Of a stretch of 16,436 nucleotides of DNA, positions 7,125 through 14,644 are shown piece after piece. The position numbers were made by a program, and so were the translations under genes. Source of the DNA: Planktotalea sp. Lineage in GTDB: Bacteria > Pseudomonadota > Alphaproteobacteria > Rhodobacterales > Rhodobacteraceae. Location of the stretch: positions 2,519-18,954 of the forward strand of contig JAHEGL010000003.1 of the NCBI GenBank assembly GCA_024645145.1. The letters run 5' to 3'. Each line of letters begins with the position of its first letter. Position 1 is the stretch's first letter. The notes under the pieces were generated by a model, which searched no databases, was not told the DNA's origin, and saw only the letters and a program-made list of their open reading frames with translations.

Positions 7125-8618
7125 ATGACTGATCTCTTCAACGGCTTTGCTACGCTCTTTTCTGACCCCATCGCTTTGCTCTATGTGTTTAGCGCGGCCT
7201 TTATCGGCGTCATCATCGGCGCGACACCTGGCCTGACGACGGCCGCTGCCATTGCCATGTTGGTTCCCGTCACGCTTTACATGGACCCGCTGCATGCGCT
7301 TGCCGGGTTGGTCGTTATCGCCAAAGCGGGTCGTTTCGGCGGCTCAATCGCTGCAATTTTGTTTAATACCCCCGGAACAGCAGCCGCGGCGGCAACAACT
7401 TTGGACGGCAACGCGCTTAGCAAAAAAGGGATGCCCGGCAAGGCGTTGAAAACCGCTGCTATTGCATCAGCGATTGGGGACTTGGTCGGCGACATCCTAC
7501 TGATCTTTGGCGCAATTTGGATCGCGAGCTTTACCGAGAAATTCGGCCCCACAGAGTACTTCGCCGTCTATCTGTCTGCATTCCTCATTATTTCTACTGT
7601 GATCGGCTCTTCGATCATCAAAGGCCTTATCGCCACGTCTGCGGGTATCGTCGTCGCTATGGTCGGCCCCGACGCGATGGAGGGTACGATCAGGCTCAGC
7701 TTTGGTGTGTTCGATTTGAACGCGGGGCTGCATTTGGTGCCGCTATTGATCGGCATGTTCGTCATGGCCGAACTTGCTATCCAGCTTGAGAACCAGATCA
7801 AATCTGGAGGATCGACGTCTGTGTTTGGTGATCTTGCGACGGGCGGCGATCATCCTAGTGCGGCGGAGGTGAGACGCATTATGCCCGTCATCGCGCGTTC
7901 ATCAGTCATTGGTGCGATTATTGGCATCCTGCCCGGGCTAGGTTCTTCGGTCGCGGCTTTCGCGGCTTACGGTCAGGAAAAGTCACGTTCAAAGAACCCA
8001 CAAGATTGGGGAACTGGCGTCATTGAAGGCGTTGCAGCGCCCGAGTCAGCGAACAATGCGGTTTCTGGCCCCTCCATGATCCCGCTTTTAGCGCTCGGGA
8101 TTCCCGGATCAACGATTGCGGCAATAATACTCGGTGTGTTCTTGATCCACGGCATCCAAGTTGGACCAGGTATCTTTGAAAACGAACGCTCACGCGAAAT
8201 TGTCTACGGCTTTTTCGCAGCAGGCCTGATTGGCATCGTCGTTTATTTTCTTATCGGCTATTTCGGCGCTGCCCTCATTGGCCGCTTGATCAGCCGTGTA
8301 CCGCCAAAGGTGATCTTTCCCTACATTTTCCTAACTTGTTTTGTTTCGGCCTACGCAGCGCGTACCAATGTCTTTGACGTCTTGGTCATGACATTTGCGG
8401 GTTTCTTTGGGTATTTGATGCGTAAAAACGGCTATTCCACCGCTGCCTTCCTCATCGCCTTTGTCTTGGCCAAGGAGGCGGAATTCAGATTCCGCCAATC
8501 GCTCGTCCTCTCAGAAGACGGTATCTTAATTTACCTGCAAAAACCTGTCGCGCTGGCCTTTATTGGCATCGCATTGCTTGTTCTCGCAATGCAAATTCGC
8601 AGCAAATCGCGGGGATAA
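7125..8618 (+). CDS. tctA: tctA: TTT-system large permease
   Basis: This 497-residue polytopic membrane protein is of normal family length. It carries the two TctA signature regions: GVIIGATPGLTTAAAIAML near residues 28-46, and GRFGGSIAAILFNTPG with the following AATTLDG near 69-95. The second repeat half contains IIGILPGLGSSVAAFAAYGQ. It forms the ion-coupled translocation channel that takes substrate from TctC. It is the last gene of the tctCBA set and looks intact, although tctC carries a stop, so the module could recover by reversion or partner swap. Typical TTT substrates are tri- and dicarboxylates and related acids; the real ligand here is unknown. Confidence 0.95.
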   Translation: MTDLFNGFATLFSDPIALLYVFSAAFIGVIIGATPGLTTAAAIAMLVPVTLYMDPLHALAGLVVIAKAGRFGGSIAAILFNTPGTAAAAATTLDGNALSKKGMPGKALKTAAIASAIGDLVGDILLIFGAIWIASFTEKFGPTEYFAVYLSAFLIISTVIGSSIIKGLIATSAGIVVAMVGPDAMEGTIRLSFGVFDLNAGLHLVPLLIGMFVMAELAIQLENQIKSGGSTSVFGDLATGGDHPSAAEVRRIMPVIARSSVIGAIIGILPGLGSSVAAFAAYGQEKSRSKNPQDWGTGVIEGVAAPESANNAVSGPSMIPLLALGIPGSTIAAIILGVFLIHGIQVGPGIFENERSREIVYGFFAAGLIGIVVYFLIGYFGAALIGRLISRVPPKVIFPYIFLTCFVSAYAARTNVFDVLVMTFAGFFGYLMRKNGYSTAAFLIAFVLAKEAEFRFRQSLVLSEDGILIYLQKPVALAFIGIALLVLAMQIRSKSRG

Positions 8619-8642
8619 TTGGCTAGAGTTTACGTCTATAAG

Positions 8643-8667
8643 ATGGGCCGCCGTGAAGGCAGCCCAT
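8643..8667. terminator. Stem-loop between convergent tctA and dctM
   Basis: ATGGGC and GCCCAT enclose a GCC/GGC inner stem with one C-A mismatch and the loop GTGAA. It sits 24 bases after the tctA stop and 27 bases after the dctM stop, where a bidirectional terminator is expected. AT-rich but not T-only sequence follows on both sides. Confidence 0.55.
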
Positions 8668-8694
8668 GATTTATCTAGCAATCAATCGACGCGC

Positions 8695-10011
8695 CTAGCC
8701 CATCCATTTGACCAGCCACAGCACAATACCAGGCGACAACACAAACATCGCAAGACGGATGAGGTCGGCAATGAAAAAGGCCGTGATGCCTTTGTAGATC
8801 TTCATCAACGGTACATCTGGCAACATAGATGCGATGACAAATACATTCATCCCGATTGGTGGCGTGATGAAGCTGATCTCTACAGCGACAACCATAATGA
8901 TGCCCCACCAGACCAGTTGCAGTTCTGGATCGATACCAAGGTTCAGCTCAGCCACAACAGGCACGAAGATTGGAACTGTCAGGAAGATCATTGCGGGTCC
9001 ATCGACGATGGTTCCTAGCACGACAAAGCAGCATAAGATAACGCCGATAACACCCCAAGGAGACAGGCCCAGAGCATTGATGAAGGTCAATATTTCAGCA
9101 GGTGCGCCAGCAATGTTGACGAATTGATTGAGCATCAAGGCGCCAAAGCCGACCGAGAAGACCGTCGCTGTTAGGATCGCTGCCTCCCTAAGGCTTTCAA
9201 AGAAAATCCGAACAGACATTCGCCGCCGCAGCGTCGCGATCAAAAGCGCACCGCCGGCTCCAACCCCACCGCCCTCAGAGGCCGTAAAGACGCCCATGAA
9301 AATACCGCCCATGATCAGCAGGAATAAAGCAGCTATGCCCCAGATATCTTTGAGGCTGATTATACGCTCGCGCCACGGTGTGCTATCTGCGCGCGGTGCC
9401 CATTCAGGCTTGATCAAGCAAACAACTTGGATCGCGAGAATATAGAGCAAGACAGAAATCAGGCCAGGAATGATACCCGCCATAAATAGCTGGGCAATGC
9501 TGGTTTCCGAGAGCAATCCGTAGATGATCAGCGCGCCAGAGGGTGGGATCAAAATGCCAATAGTACCGCCTGCCGCAACTGTTCCCGCTGAAAAGGCATC
9601 GTCATATTTATAACGGCGCATTGCTGGAATGGCGACCTTTGTCATCGTCGCGGCCGTTGCCATAGACGAGCCTGAAATCGCCGCCATGCCGCCGCATGCA
9701 GCAACCGTAGACAGCGCAAGACCGCCGCGCATGTGTCCCAGCCATTTGGAGGCAACATCATACATGTTGTCGGCAATGCCGGACTTGGTAACAAAGACCC
9801 CCATCAAGATGAACAATGGCAACACAGCAAACTGATGATTGGCCGCAAGTTCAAGAATTTGCTGACCTGCGACTGTCATCGAGGCATCGAGACCGCGAGG
9901 ATGCATGATCGCAAAGCCGCCCGTTCCCACAAGCAGCAAAGAGAAACCTAAAGGAACGCCAAGACCTGCAATCAGCAGAAGCGCCAAAATTCCAAAACCG
10001 AGGGCAATCAT
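8695..10011 (-). CDS. dctM: dctM: TRAP transporter large permease
   Basis: This 438-residue protein is of standard length for the DctM subunit, with about a dozen membrane segments. Family features include GVPLGFSLLLVGTGGFAIM near the start, ILMGVFVTKSGIADNMYDVASKWLG, the glycine/serine-rich GGMAAISGSSMATAATMTKV that contributes to the Na+/substrate site, and the C-terminal ITPPIGMNVFVIASM. It couples substrate entry to an ion gradient at the inner membrane. Its ATG overlaps the dctQ stop (ATGA at 10008-10011), so translation is probably coupled. Convergent with tctA. Confidence 0.96.
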   Translation of the reverse strand: MIALGFGILALLLIAGLGVPLGFSLLLVGTGGFAIMHPRGLDASMTVAGQQILELAANHQFAVLPLFILMGVFVTKSGIADNMYDVASKWLGHMRGGLALSTVAACGGMAAISGSSMATAATMTKVAIPAMRRYKYDDAFSAGTVAAGGTIGILIPPSGALIIYGLLSETSIAQLFMAGIIPGLISVLLYILAIQVVCLIKPEWAPRADSTPWRERIISLKDIWGIAALFLLIMGGIFMGVFTASEGGGVGAGGALLIATLRRRMSVRIFFESLREAAILTATVFSVGFGALMLNQFVNIAGAPAEILTFINALGLSPWGVIGVILCCFVVLGTIVDGPAMIFLTVPIFVPVVAELNLGIDPELQLVWWGIIMVVAVEISFITPPIGMNVFVIASMLPDVPLMKIYKGITAFFIADLIRLAMFVLSPGIVLWLVKWMG

Positions 10012-10529
10012 AGGTCTAACTCACCCTTGCTGTCATAGTTTCCTCTGTCGCGGAAAACGCGCATTGCAAACAAGCCGCCACCAAGAAAGACCAGTGCAAC
10101 GAACAAGCCCGTTGAGGGGTAAAGTGCCCATTCCATCGTGTTAGATGTGGTATCACGTTGGAAGTAGCGAATGGCTTGCTGGTAGATGAGGAAGGCCATG
10201 AAAAAGGTCATGGAAAGTACGATCAGGTCGATCAAAAATCGACGCGCTCGGTCTATCTTCGGGTGCTTGCGAAACGGCGCTGTAAACAGCTCGACAGAGA
10301 TATGCCTGCGGTTGAGCGTAACGCTTGGTACAGCCGTGAAAATCGTGACCCCAAGTAAAATCGCCATAGTATCTTCGGCGAAAAGGATCGGCGTGTTGAG
10401 TACATAGCGAAAGATAACCGAAACAAAGACCATCATCATAAGGCTGAAAATGGCGGCGGCTGCGACATATGCCAAAGCCTTCGCCATGCGTGATGCAAAG
10501 CCAAGGCGTCGCGTGTTCGAATTTTCCAT
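10008..10529 (-). CDS. dctQ: dctQ: TRAP transporter small permease
   Basis: This 173-residue protein has four predicted membrane segments: YVAAAAIFSLMMMVFVSVIF, AILLGVTIFTAVPSVTL, LIDLIVLSMTFFMAFLIY and LFVALVFLGGGLFAM. The arrangement is that of DctQ, which binds DctM in the membrane. I chose the ATG at 10527-10529. The longer in-frame GTG at 10554-10556 would lie inside the strong hairpin at 10549-10573 and adds a sequence unlike the family. The ribosome-binding site before the chosen ATG is weak. Dct genes run P-Q-M on the minus strand. Confidence 0.92.
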   Translation of the reverse strand: MENSNTRRLGFASRMAKALAYVAAAAIFSLMMMVFVSVIFRYVLNTPILFAEDTMAILLGVTIFTAVPSVTLNRRHISVELFTAPFRKHPKIDRARRFLIDLIVLSMTFFMAFLIYQQAIRYFQRDTTSNTMEWALYPSTGLFVALVFLGGGLFAMRVFRDRGNYDSKGELDL

Positions 10530-10548
10530 AGTAAGGAAGCCCTGTTTC

Positions 10549-10573
10549 GGCCCCACCCCGACGGGCTGGGGCC
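10549..10573 (-). promoter_or_regulatory. Intercistronic hairpin between dctP and dctQ
   Basis: GGCCCCA and TGGGGCC form a 7-bp GC-rich stem continued by CCC/GGG across one C-C mismatch, with a GAC loop. No T-run follows on the minus strand, so it is more likely an mRNA-stabilising or attenuating element than a full terminator. Such hairpins commonly let a binding-protein gene be expressed above its permease genes. Confidence 0.55.
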
Positions 10574-10581
10574 TGTTGACG

Positions 10582-11628
10582 TTATTGGCTCATTTCGCCA
10601 GCCGCGATTTCTTTGAAATATTCCATCGCCGCATTTCCATCGACGCCAGATTTTTCTGCCGCTGCCATCCAGTTATCTTTGATGAATTTGCCAGCTTCAC
10701 CAATCGCTTCTACGAATTCCGGTGTTGCCTCAGTTACAACCGCACCTTTGGCTTCGAATTTTTCGCGGCCCGTGTTGTCGATTTTATCCATGATGCCGCC
10801 AATCTGCCGCGCAAGCGTTGCGCCAGATGTCTCGGTTAGTGCTTTTTGCGCCTCTTCTGGCAGACCTTCAAAACGATCACGGTTCATGAACAGGCCAAAT
10901 ACTGCGCGGCCACCCATGCCGCCCGGCACGGTCGTAACTTGCTTGGTCACAGGCAACAGACCTTGCGTAACGCCTGTTCCAAGCGGAACAGTCACGCCAT
11001 CAGCAACGCCGCTTGAAACAATCTCGAAGGGCTTCTTACCGTCGCCGCCCACTGGGGACGCGCCGAGGTTCTTCCATGTGTCAACCTTGTCCTTGCCGAC
11101 AGCGAGGATTTTGACGCCTTTCAGGTCATCAACAGAGGTCAACGCTTTGTCGCCTGACAGGATTGCAGGCTCGCCGAGTGAGAACAAGGAGAGCAGTTTG
11201 AAATCGCCCCACTGATCTTTCTCAGCAAAGAATTTCTGGTGCGTTTCCCACGCAGCCACAGATGCGCCTTTTGCGGAACCCGCGATAAGAGGCAGTGTAC
11301 CGATCAAATCCAACGGAAGCTGCTTGCGCTTGAACTGAACCGACGCCGTCGCGATGTCAGCAACGCCGTCCTGCACAATATCGTATTGCTTCTTCGGAGG
11401 TGCCATAGACGCCGCAGGAATTGTGATTTTCAGCGTTCCGTTGGACGCTTCTTCAACGGCGCGAGCCCATGGCTCAAGCGCATTTTTGTAAAGCGGCGCA
11501 GGGCGCGGAATAAAGACGTTGAAAAGCAGCTCAGTTGGCTCTGCAGCGGCAGGAGCCGTAATTGCAGAAGTTGCCAAAGCGGCCGCAGCCAGTGTCTTAA
11601 ACGCGCGGCGTGTAAGTTTATGTGTCAT
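10582..11628 (-). CDS. dctP: dctP: TRAP transporter periplasmic solute-binding protein
   Basis: This 348-residue protein is of normal DctP length. The N-terminus LTRRAFKTLAAAAL followed by AITAPAAAE is a signal peptide with a twin-arginine-like motif (TRRAFK), so Tat export is possible; cleavage is likely near residue 29. The mature part has the TRAP binding-protein layout, including a VQDGVADIATASVQ segment and FMNRDRFEGLPEEAQKAL. At the usual LKGLKIR motif it reads LKGVKILAV (169-177), with Leu175 in the place of the arginine that holds a substrate carboxylate. The ligand may therefore not be a simple carboxylate. The start at 11626-11628 follows GGAGGA; the longer TTG start was rejected. 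It is first in the dctPQM operon and divergent from the arylsulfotransferase gene. Confidence 0.94.
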   Translation of the reverse strand: MTHKLTRRAFKTLAAAALATSAITAPAAAEPTELLFNVFIPRPAPLYKNALEPWARAVEEASNGTLKITIPAASMAPPKKQYDIVQDGVADIATASVQFKRKQLPLDLIGTLPLIAGSAKGASVAAWETHQKFFAEKDQWGDFKLLSLFSLGEPAILSGDKALTSVDDLKGVKILAVGKDKVDTWKNLGASPVGGDGKKPFEIVSSGVADGVTVPLGTGVTQGLLPVTKQVTTVPGGMGGRAVFGLFMNRDRFEGLPEEAQKALTETSGATLARQIGGIMDKIDNTGREKFEAKGAVVTEATPEFVEAIGEAGKFIKDNWMAAAEKSGVDGNAAMEYFKEIAAGEMSQ

Positions 11629-11646
11629 AGTTTCCTCCAAAGAATA

Positions 11647-11662
11647 GCCCGCATTTGTGGGC
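11647..11662 (-). other. Small hairpin in the dctP 5' leader
   Basis: Read on the minus strand, GCCCACAAATGCGGGC folds into a six-pair GC-rich stem with one wobble and a short loop, about 10 bases upstream of the GGAGGA ribosome-binding site of dctP. It may stabilise the leader; function is unproven. Confidence 0.3.
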
Positions 11663-11693
11663 CCTTGCTTGAAAGCCTACTTTCCAAAACATT

Positions 11694-11712
11694 TTTTGTC
11701 AGTTGAACAAAA
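11694..11712. promoter_or_regulatory. Candidate LysR operator in the dctP / arylsulfotransferase divergent region
   Basis: TTTTGT-N7-ACAAAA is a perfect inverted repeat with six-base arms and contains a LysR-type T-N11-A core (T11697 to A11709). It lies 66 bases upstream of dctP and 63 bases upstream of the chosen arylsulfotransferase start. The LysR gene at 13562-14479 is the obvious candidate binder; this is inference. Confidence 0.5.
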
Positions 11713-11774
11713 TTCATCGCTATGAATTTTTTCACGCTGTTCGCTCCGCATCAACGGGCGTTACTTTTTCGGTC

Positions 11775-13565
11775 ATGGAAAACCAACCGATCAATTTTGA
11801 TGAGCAGGCAGGCGCTGTGATGCGCGGCATGATGGAACAAGCAGGAACCTTGTTTCGAACTTTGGACGTTGACGGTGACGGCATTCTATCTGCCGATGAA
11901 ATAGCTAACGCCCCGCAGATCTTAGCAGCGCTTTGCACAAGCGACGACGGGTGCCTCTACGAAAAAGATATAGGAGGGGAGACAGAGATTCCCGGCATGT
12001 TGCGCCGTTCGGGCATCGTTCGTGTTCTCGATTTCGACGGCGATCTGGTGATTGGCCCTGACGACATCAAAGCAGCCTCCGAGCGCATCCTCCAGCTTGA
12101 CGTGAAGGGAACGGGCCAGGTCACTGCGAAAGATGATCTGCCTCCGCGCGACCCAAGTATTCAAGCCAAGGTGCCTATGGGAACGCCAGCCGAAACCCTT
12201 GAATATCAGAAGAAAATGTTCACTCGAACGCCTTATTTACGCGGGGAGAAACTACCTTGCGGTGCAGTGGATGTGCAACCCGGCTACATGCTCATCCACG
12301 AAGTAAACGATCGTGGCGACATGCAAAAATCCAACCGCACTTTTTTAATGGATGAGCACGGCAAAGTTGCGCATACATGGCCTAGCGAAAACCGCCTTTC
12401 TGAGGCGACTGTGTCCTATCTACTGCCAAACGGAAACCTACTGCGCACGTCTTCTAAACGGTCCTTCGTTGTAATGGATGGCAAATTCCCGATTGGCGCC
12501 AACGGCACAATCACCATGCACGACAAAGACAACAACGTTGTTTGGGAATGGGATCATTTTGAGATCGGTGCAGAGGCGCTCCATCATGATATCGAGGTGA
12601 TGCCGAACGGAAACATACTCGCGATTTCGTGGTCTGTCATTTCGGCCGATAGGGCAAAAGAAATGGGATGGGCACTACAAGGTGCAAACCAGCGGATCAT
12701 TTTAGATAAGGTTTACGAGATCAGGCCGAACTTTGATGCAGGCTGCGGCGCCGAAGTTATTTGGGTCTGGAATGCGGCCGATCATATGATCCAAGACCAT
12801 GATCCTGATTGCGAGAACTATGGCAACCCTGCCGACCATCCAGAACGGCTCGACATCAACTTCACTCAGTTGGATACGACCCAATTCAACGCGGGGCAAC
12901 TTTTCCACACGAACTCGGTTTCATACAAAGCTGAAGAAGACATCATCATGCTGTCTTCCGCAGTTTTTGGTGAAATCTGGGCGATAGATCACTCAACAAC
13001 GACTGCCCAAGCCGCCACTTCCTCAGGTGGAAACTACGGCAAGGGCGGGGATCTCATCTGGCGGTTTGGCAATCCGCAAACCCACAAATCTGGAGGCCCT
13101 GAGGATCAGGTTCTCTTTTGGCAACATGATGCGCATTTCATACCTGATACGGTCCCCCATCAAGGCGATATCCTTATTTATAACAATGGGATGCGCCGCA
13201 CTAAAGAAGGCGCATATGATGCAAAGCAGATTTGCATGGGCGTAATTACTGGTGCGTATTCCGAAGTGCTAGAGATCACCCTGCCTCGCGACGAAACCGG
13301 TCACCTCAAAATGGGTGCGGCTCCTAAAGAAGAATGGAACTTCAACAAAGACGCGCATCACACTCTTTATTCGCCGTTCATGTCCAATGCGCAGCGTTTG
13401 CCCAATGGAAATACAATCACAATGCAAGCTTACGACAAGCGGATAGTTGAAGTAACAGATGCCGGTGAAGTCGTTCTGGATTTCTATGTTGATGGACCAG
13501 GGCGCATGTACCGCGTTTATAAATACCCGCCAGACCACCCCGGCATTCGCGCGCTTGGACTCTAA
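11775..13565 (+). CDS. Arylsulfotransferase (ASST)-like protein with N-terminal EF-hand domain
   Basis: The 596-residue protein begins with EF-hand loops: DVDGDGILSADE (31-42) is canonical, DFDGDLVIGPDD (86-97) is near-canonical, and a third at 109-120 is degenerate. From about residue 150 on it resembles the propeller-fold aryl-sulfate sulfotransferase family, which moves sulfate between phenols through a sulfohistidine without PAPS. HHDIEVMPNGN (H270/H271), FHTNS (H378, N380) and FWQHDAHF (H451) align in order and spacing with catalytic residues of the E. coli enzyme. The arginine expected about 18 residues after H378 appears to be Ala396. No signal peptide is visible, which is unusual since characterised enzymes are periplasmic. 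The start is uncertain: the ATG at 11775 has a weak ribosome-binding site, and an upstream TTG at 11703 lies in the operator-like repeat. Some family members may be non-enzymatic. Confidence 0.82.
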   Translation: MENQPINFDEQAGAVMRGMMEQAGTLFRTLDVDGDGILSADEIANAPQILAALCTSDDGCLYEKDIGGETEIPGMLRRSGIVRVLDFDGDLVIGPDDIKAASERILQLDVKGTGQVTAKDDLPPRDPSIQAKVPMGTPAETLEYQKKMFTRTPYLRGEKLPCGAVDVQPGYMLIHEVNDRGDMQKSNRTFLMDEHGKVAHTWPSENRLSEATVSYLLPNGNLLRTSSKRSFVVMDGKFPIGANGTITMHDKDNNVVWEWDHFEIGAEALHHDIEVMPNGNILAISWSVISADRAKEMGWALQGANQRIILDKVYEIRPNFDAGCGAEVIWVWNAADHMIQDHDPDCENYGNPADHPERLDINFTQLDTTQFNAGQLFHTNSVSYKAEEDIIMLSSAVFGEIWAIDHSTTTAQAATSSGGNYGKGGDLIWRFGNPQTHKSGGPEDQVLFWQHDAHFIPDTVPHQGDILIYNNGMRRTKEGAYDAKQICMGVITGAYSEVLEITLPRDETGHLKMGAAPKEEWNFNKDAHHTLYSPFMSNAQRLPNGNTITMQAYDKRIVEVTDAGEVVLDFYVDGPGRMYRVYKYPPDHPGIRALGL

Positions 13566-14479
13566 CCTTTGTCCCACTCACGGCTCACAACGCCCGCGCG
13601 ATGGCGAATGCAGCTCGCAAACTCCTCGCCCGCTGGCGTGAGCGACTGCCCCGCGCGTGTGACCATATGGATCGCGAGCGGATCGAGCGCCTCTTTGATC
13701 GGGATTTGAACGATATTTTCAAGGCTTGGCATCTCTTTTAACAAGCGAGCGGGATAACTGCATACAGCATCCATTTCTTCGATTACCGCCAGCACGCCCG
13801 AGCGCGATTCAGACGCCCAACGAATGCGTGGCGTTTCCAGCCCTAAACGCGAGAACTGATCCAAGAAACGCCGTTTCGGCAGTCCTGTACGATCGCCCAT
13901 CATCGCCCAATTGCACTCTAGAAGTTCAGCCAAAGACGTCGCATTCGCGTGCTTCGCTTTTCGAGAGGTGATTAGAACCATCTCGGTTGAAAACAGTTCT
14001 TCGCTGAATAGATCGCTCTTATTGGATTCAGCACCATGTGGGCCGATAATAATGTCTTGAACGCCTTCGCGTAGCGCTTTCAATGCATCCCCAAAGAGGC
14101 TGCTTGAGATCGCAACATCGATGTCAGGAAATTTCGTATGAAACCGTGCCAAAGAGCGCGCTAGTATTTTTACTGCAACCAATGGCGCGACGCTGACACT
14201 AAGAATGCCCGTTTTCTGGCCACGCAGGTGCGCCGCTTCCTGTTCAAACCGTTTGAATTCCGCATCAATGGAACGGGCGCGCGCAAGCAATGACAATCCG
14301 GCGTCAGTCGGTGTAATACCTTTGGCACTACGTTGGAACAACGATAGCCCCAGCTCGTCTTCCATCTGCTGGAGCTGCTTAGTCAACGTCGACTGGGTTT
14401 TCCCCACCAAATCTGCGGCAGCTCTGATGGAGCCACCTTCGACCAGCGCCAACATAGTTTGTACATGAGCCATTCGCAT
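13562..14479 (-). CDS. LysR-family transcriptional regulator
   Basis: This 305-residue protein has an N-terminal LysR helix-turn-helix (LALVEGGSIRAAADLVGKTQ, then STLTKQLQQMEDELG) and a C-terminal effector domain containing GILSVSVAPLVAVKI and TEMVLITSR. The start is ambiguous between ATGs at 14479 and 14473; both give a family-normal N-terminus, while the further upstream TTG at 14515 adds an unlikely tail. Its stop codon (TAG, 13562-13564) overlaps the stop of the convergent arylsulfotransferase gene (TAA, 13563-13565). Surrounded by TRAP transporter, sulfotransferase and sulfatase genes, it probably controls this sulfate-ester module, possibly via the T-N11-A repeat at 11694-11712. Confidence 0.92.
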   Translation of the reverse strand: MRMAHVQTMLALVEGGSIRAAADLVGKTQSTLTKQLQQMEDELGLSLFQRSAKGITPTDAGLSLLARARSIDAEFKRFEQEAAHLRGQKTGILSVSVAPLVAVKILARSLARFHTKFPDIDVAISSSLFGDALKALREGVQDIIIGPHGAESNKSDLFSEELFSTEMVLITSRKAKHANATSLAELLECNWAMMGDRTGLPKRRFLDQFSRLGLETPRIRWASESRSGVLAVIEEMDAVCSYPARLLKEMPSLENIVQIPIKEALDPLAIHMVTRAGQSLTPAGEEFASCIRHRAGVVSREWDKG

Positions 14480-14536
14480 TAACCGAGTAAAGACACCTCT
14501 TGTGCACGATTTCAAGATGTAGAGTTTGATTGTGAA

Positions 14537-14605
14537 TTAGGTGAACGAGACCAACGCGCGGAAAAGCAAAACGCTAAAGGCGACCAAAGTTGATGTGAGG
14601 TTCAT
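14537..14605 (-). CDS. Candidate 22-residue hydrophobic small protein or leader peptide
   Basis: The reverse strand encodes MNLTSTLVAFSVLLFRALVS plus two residues before TAA. The ATG (14603-14605) is preceded by GAGAGGAGAACAA, a strong, well-spaced ribosome-binding site. The peptide is hydrophobic and could span a membrane once. It lies 39 bases after the sulfatase stop and 57 bases before the lysR start on the same strand. I recognise no family. It could be a small membrane protein, a leader peptide for lysR, or a chance ORF; the ribosome-binding site is the main support. Confidence 0.4.
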   Translation of the reverse strand: MNLTSTLVAFSVLLFRALVSFT

Positions 14606-14644
14606 TTGTTCTCCTCTCATTGGCTGGGCAAAGCGCCCCGGTTC

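Noticed and set aside
11703..11774. TTG start extending the arylsulfotransferase by 24 residues
   Set aside because: It lies inside the operator-like inverted repeat, has no ribosome-binding site and does not provide a signal peptide.
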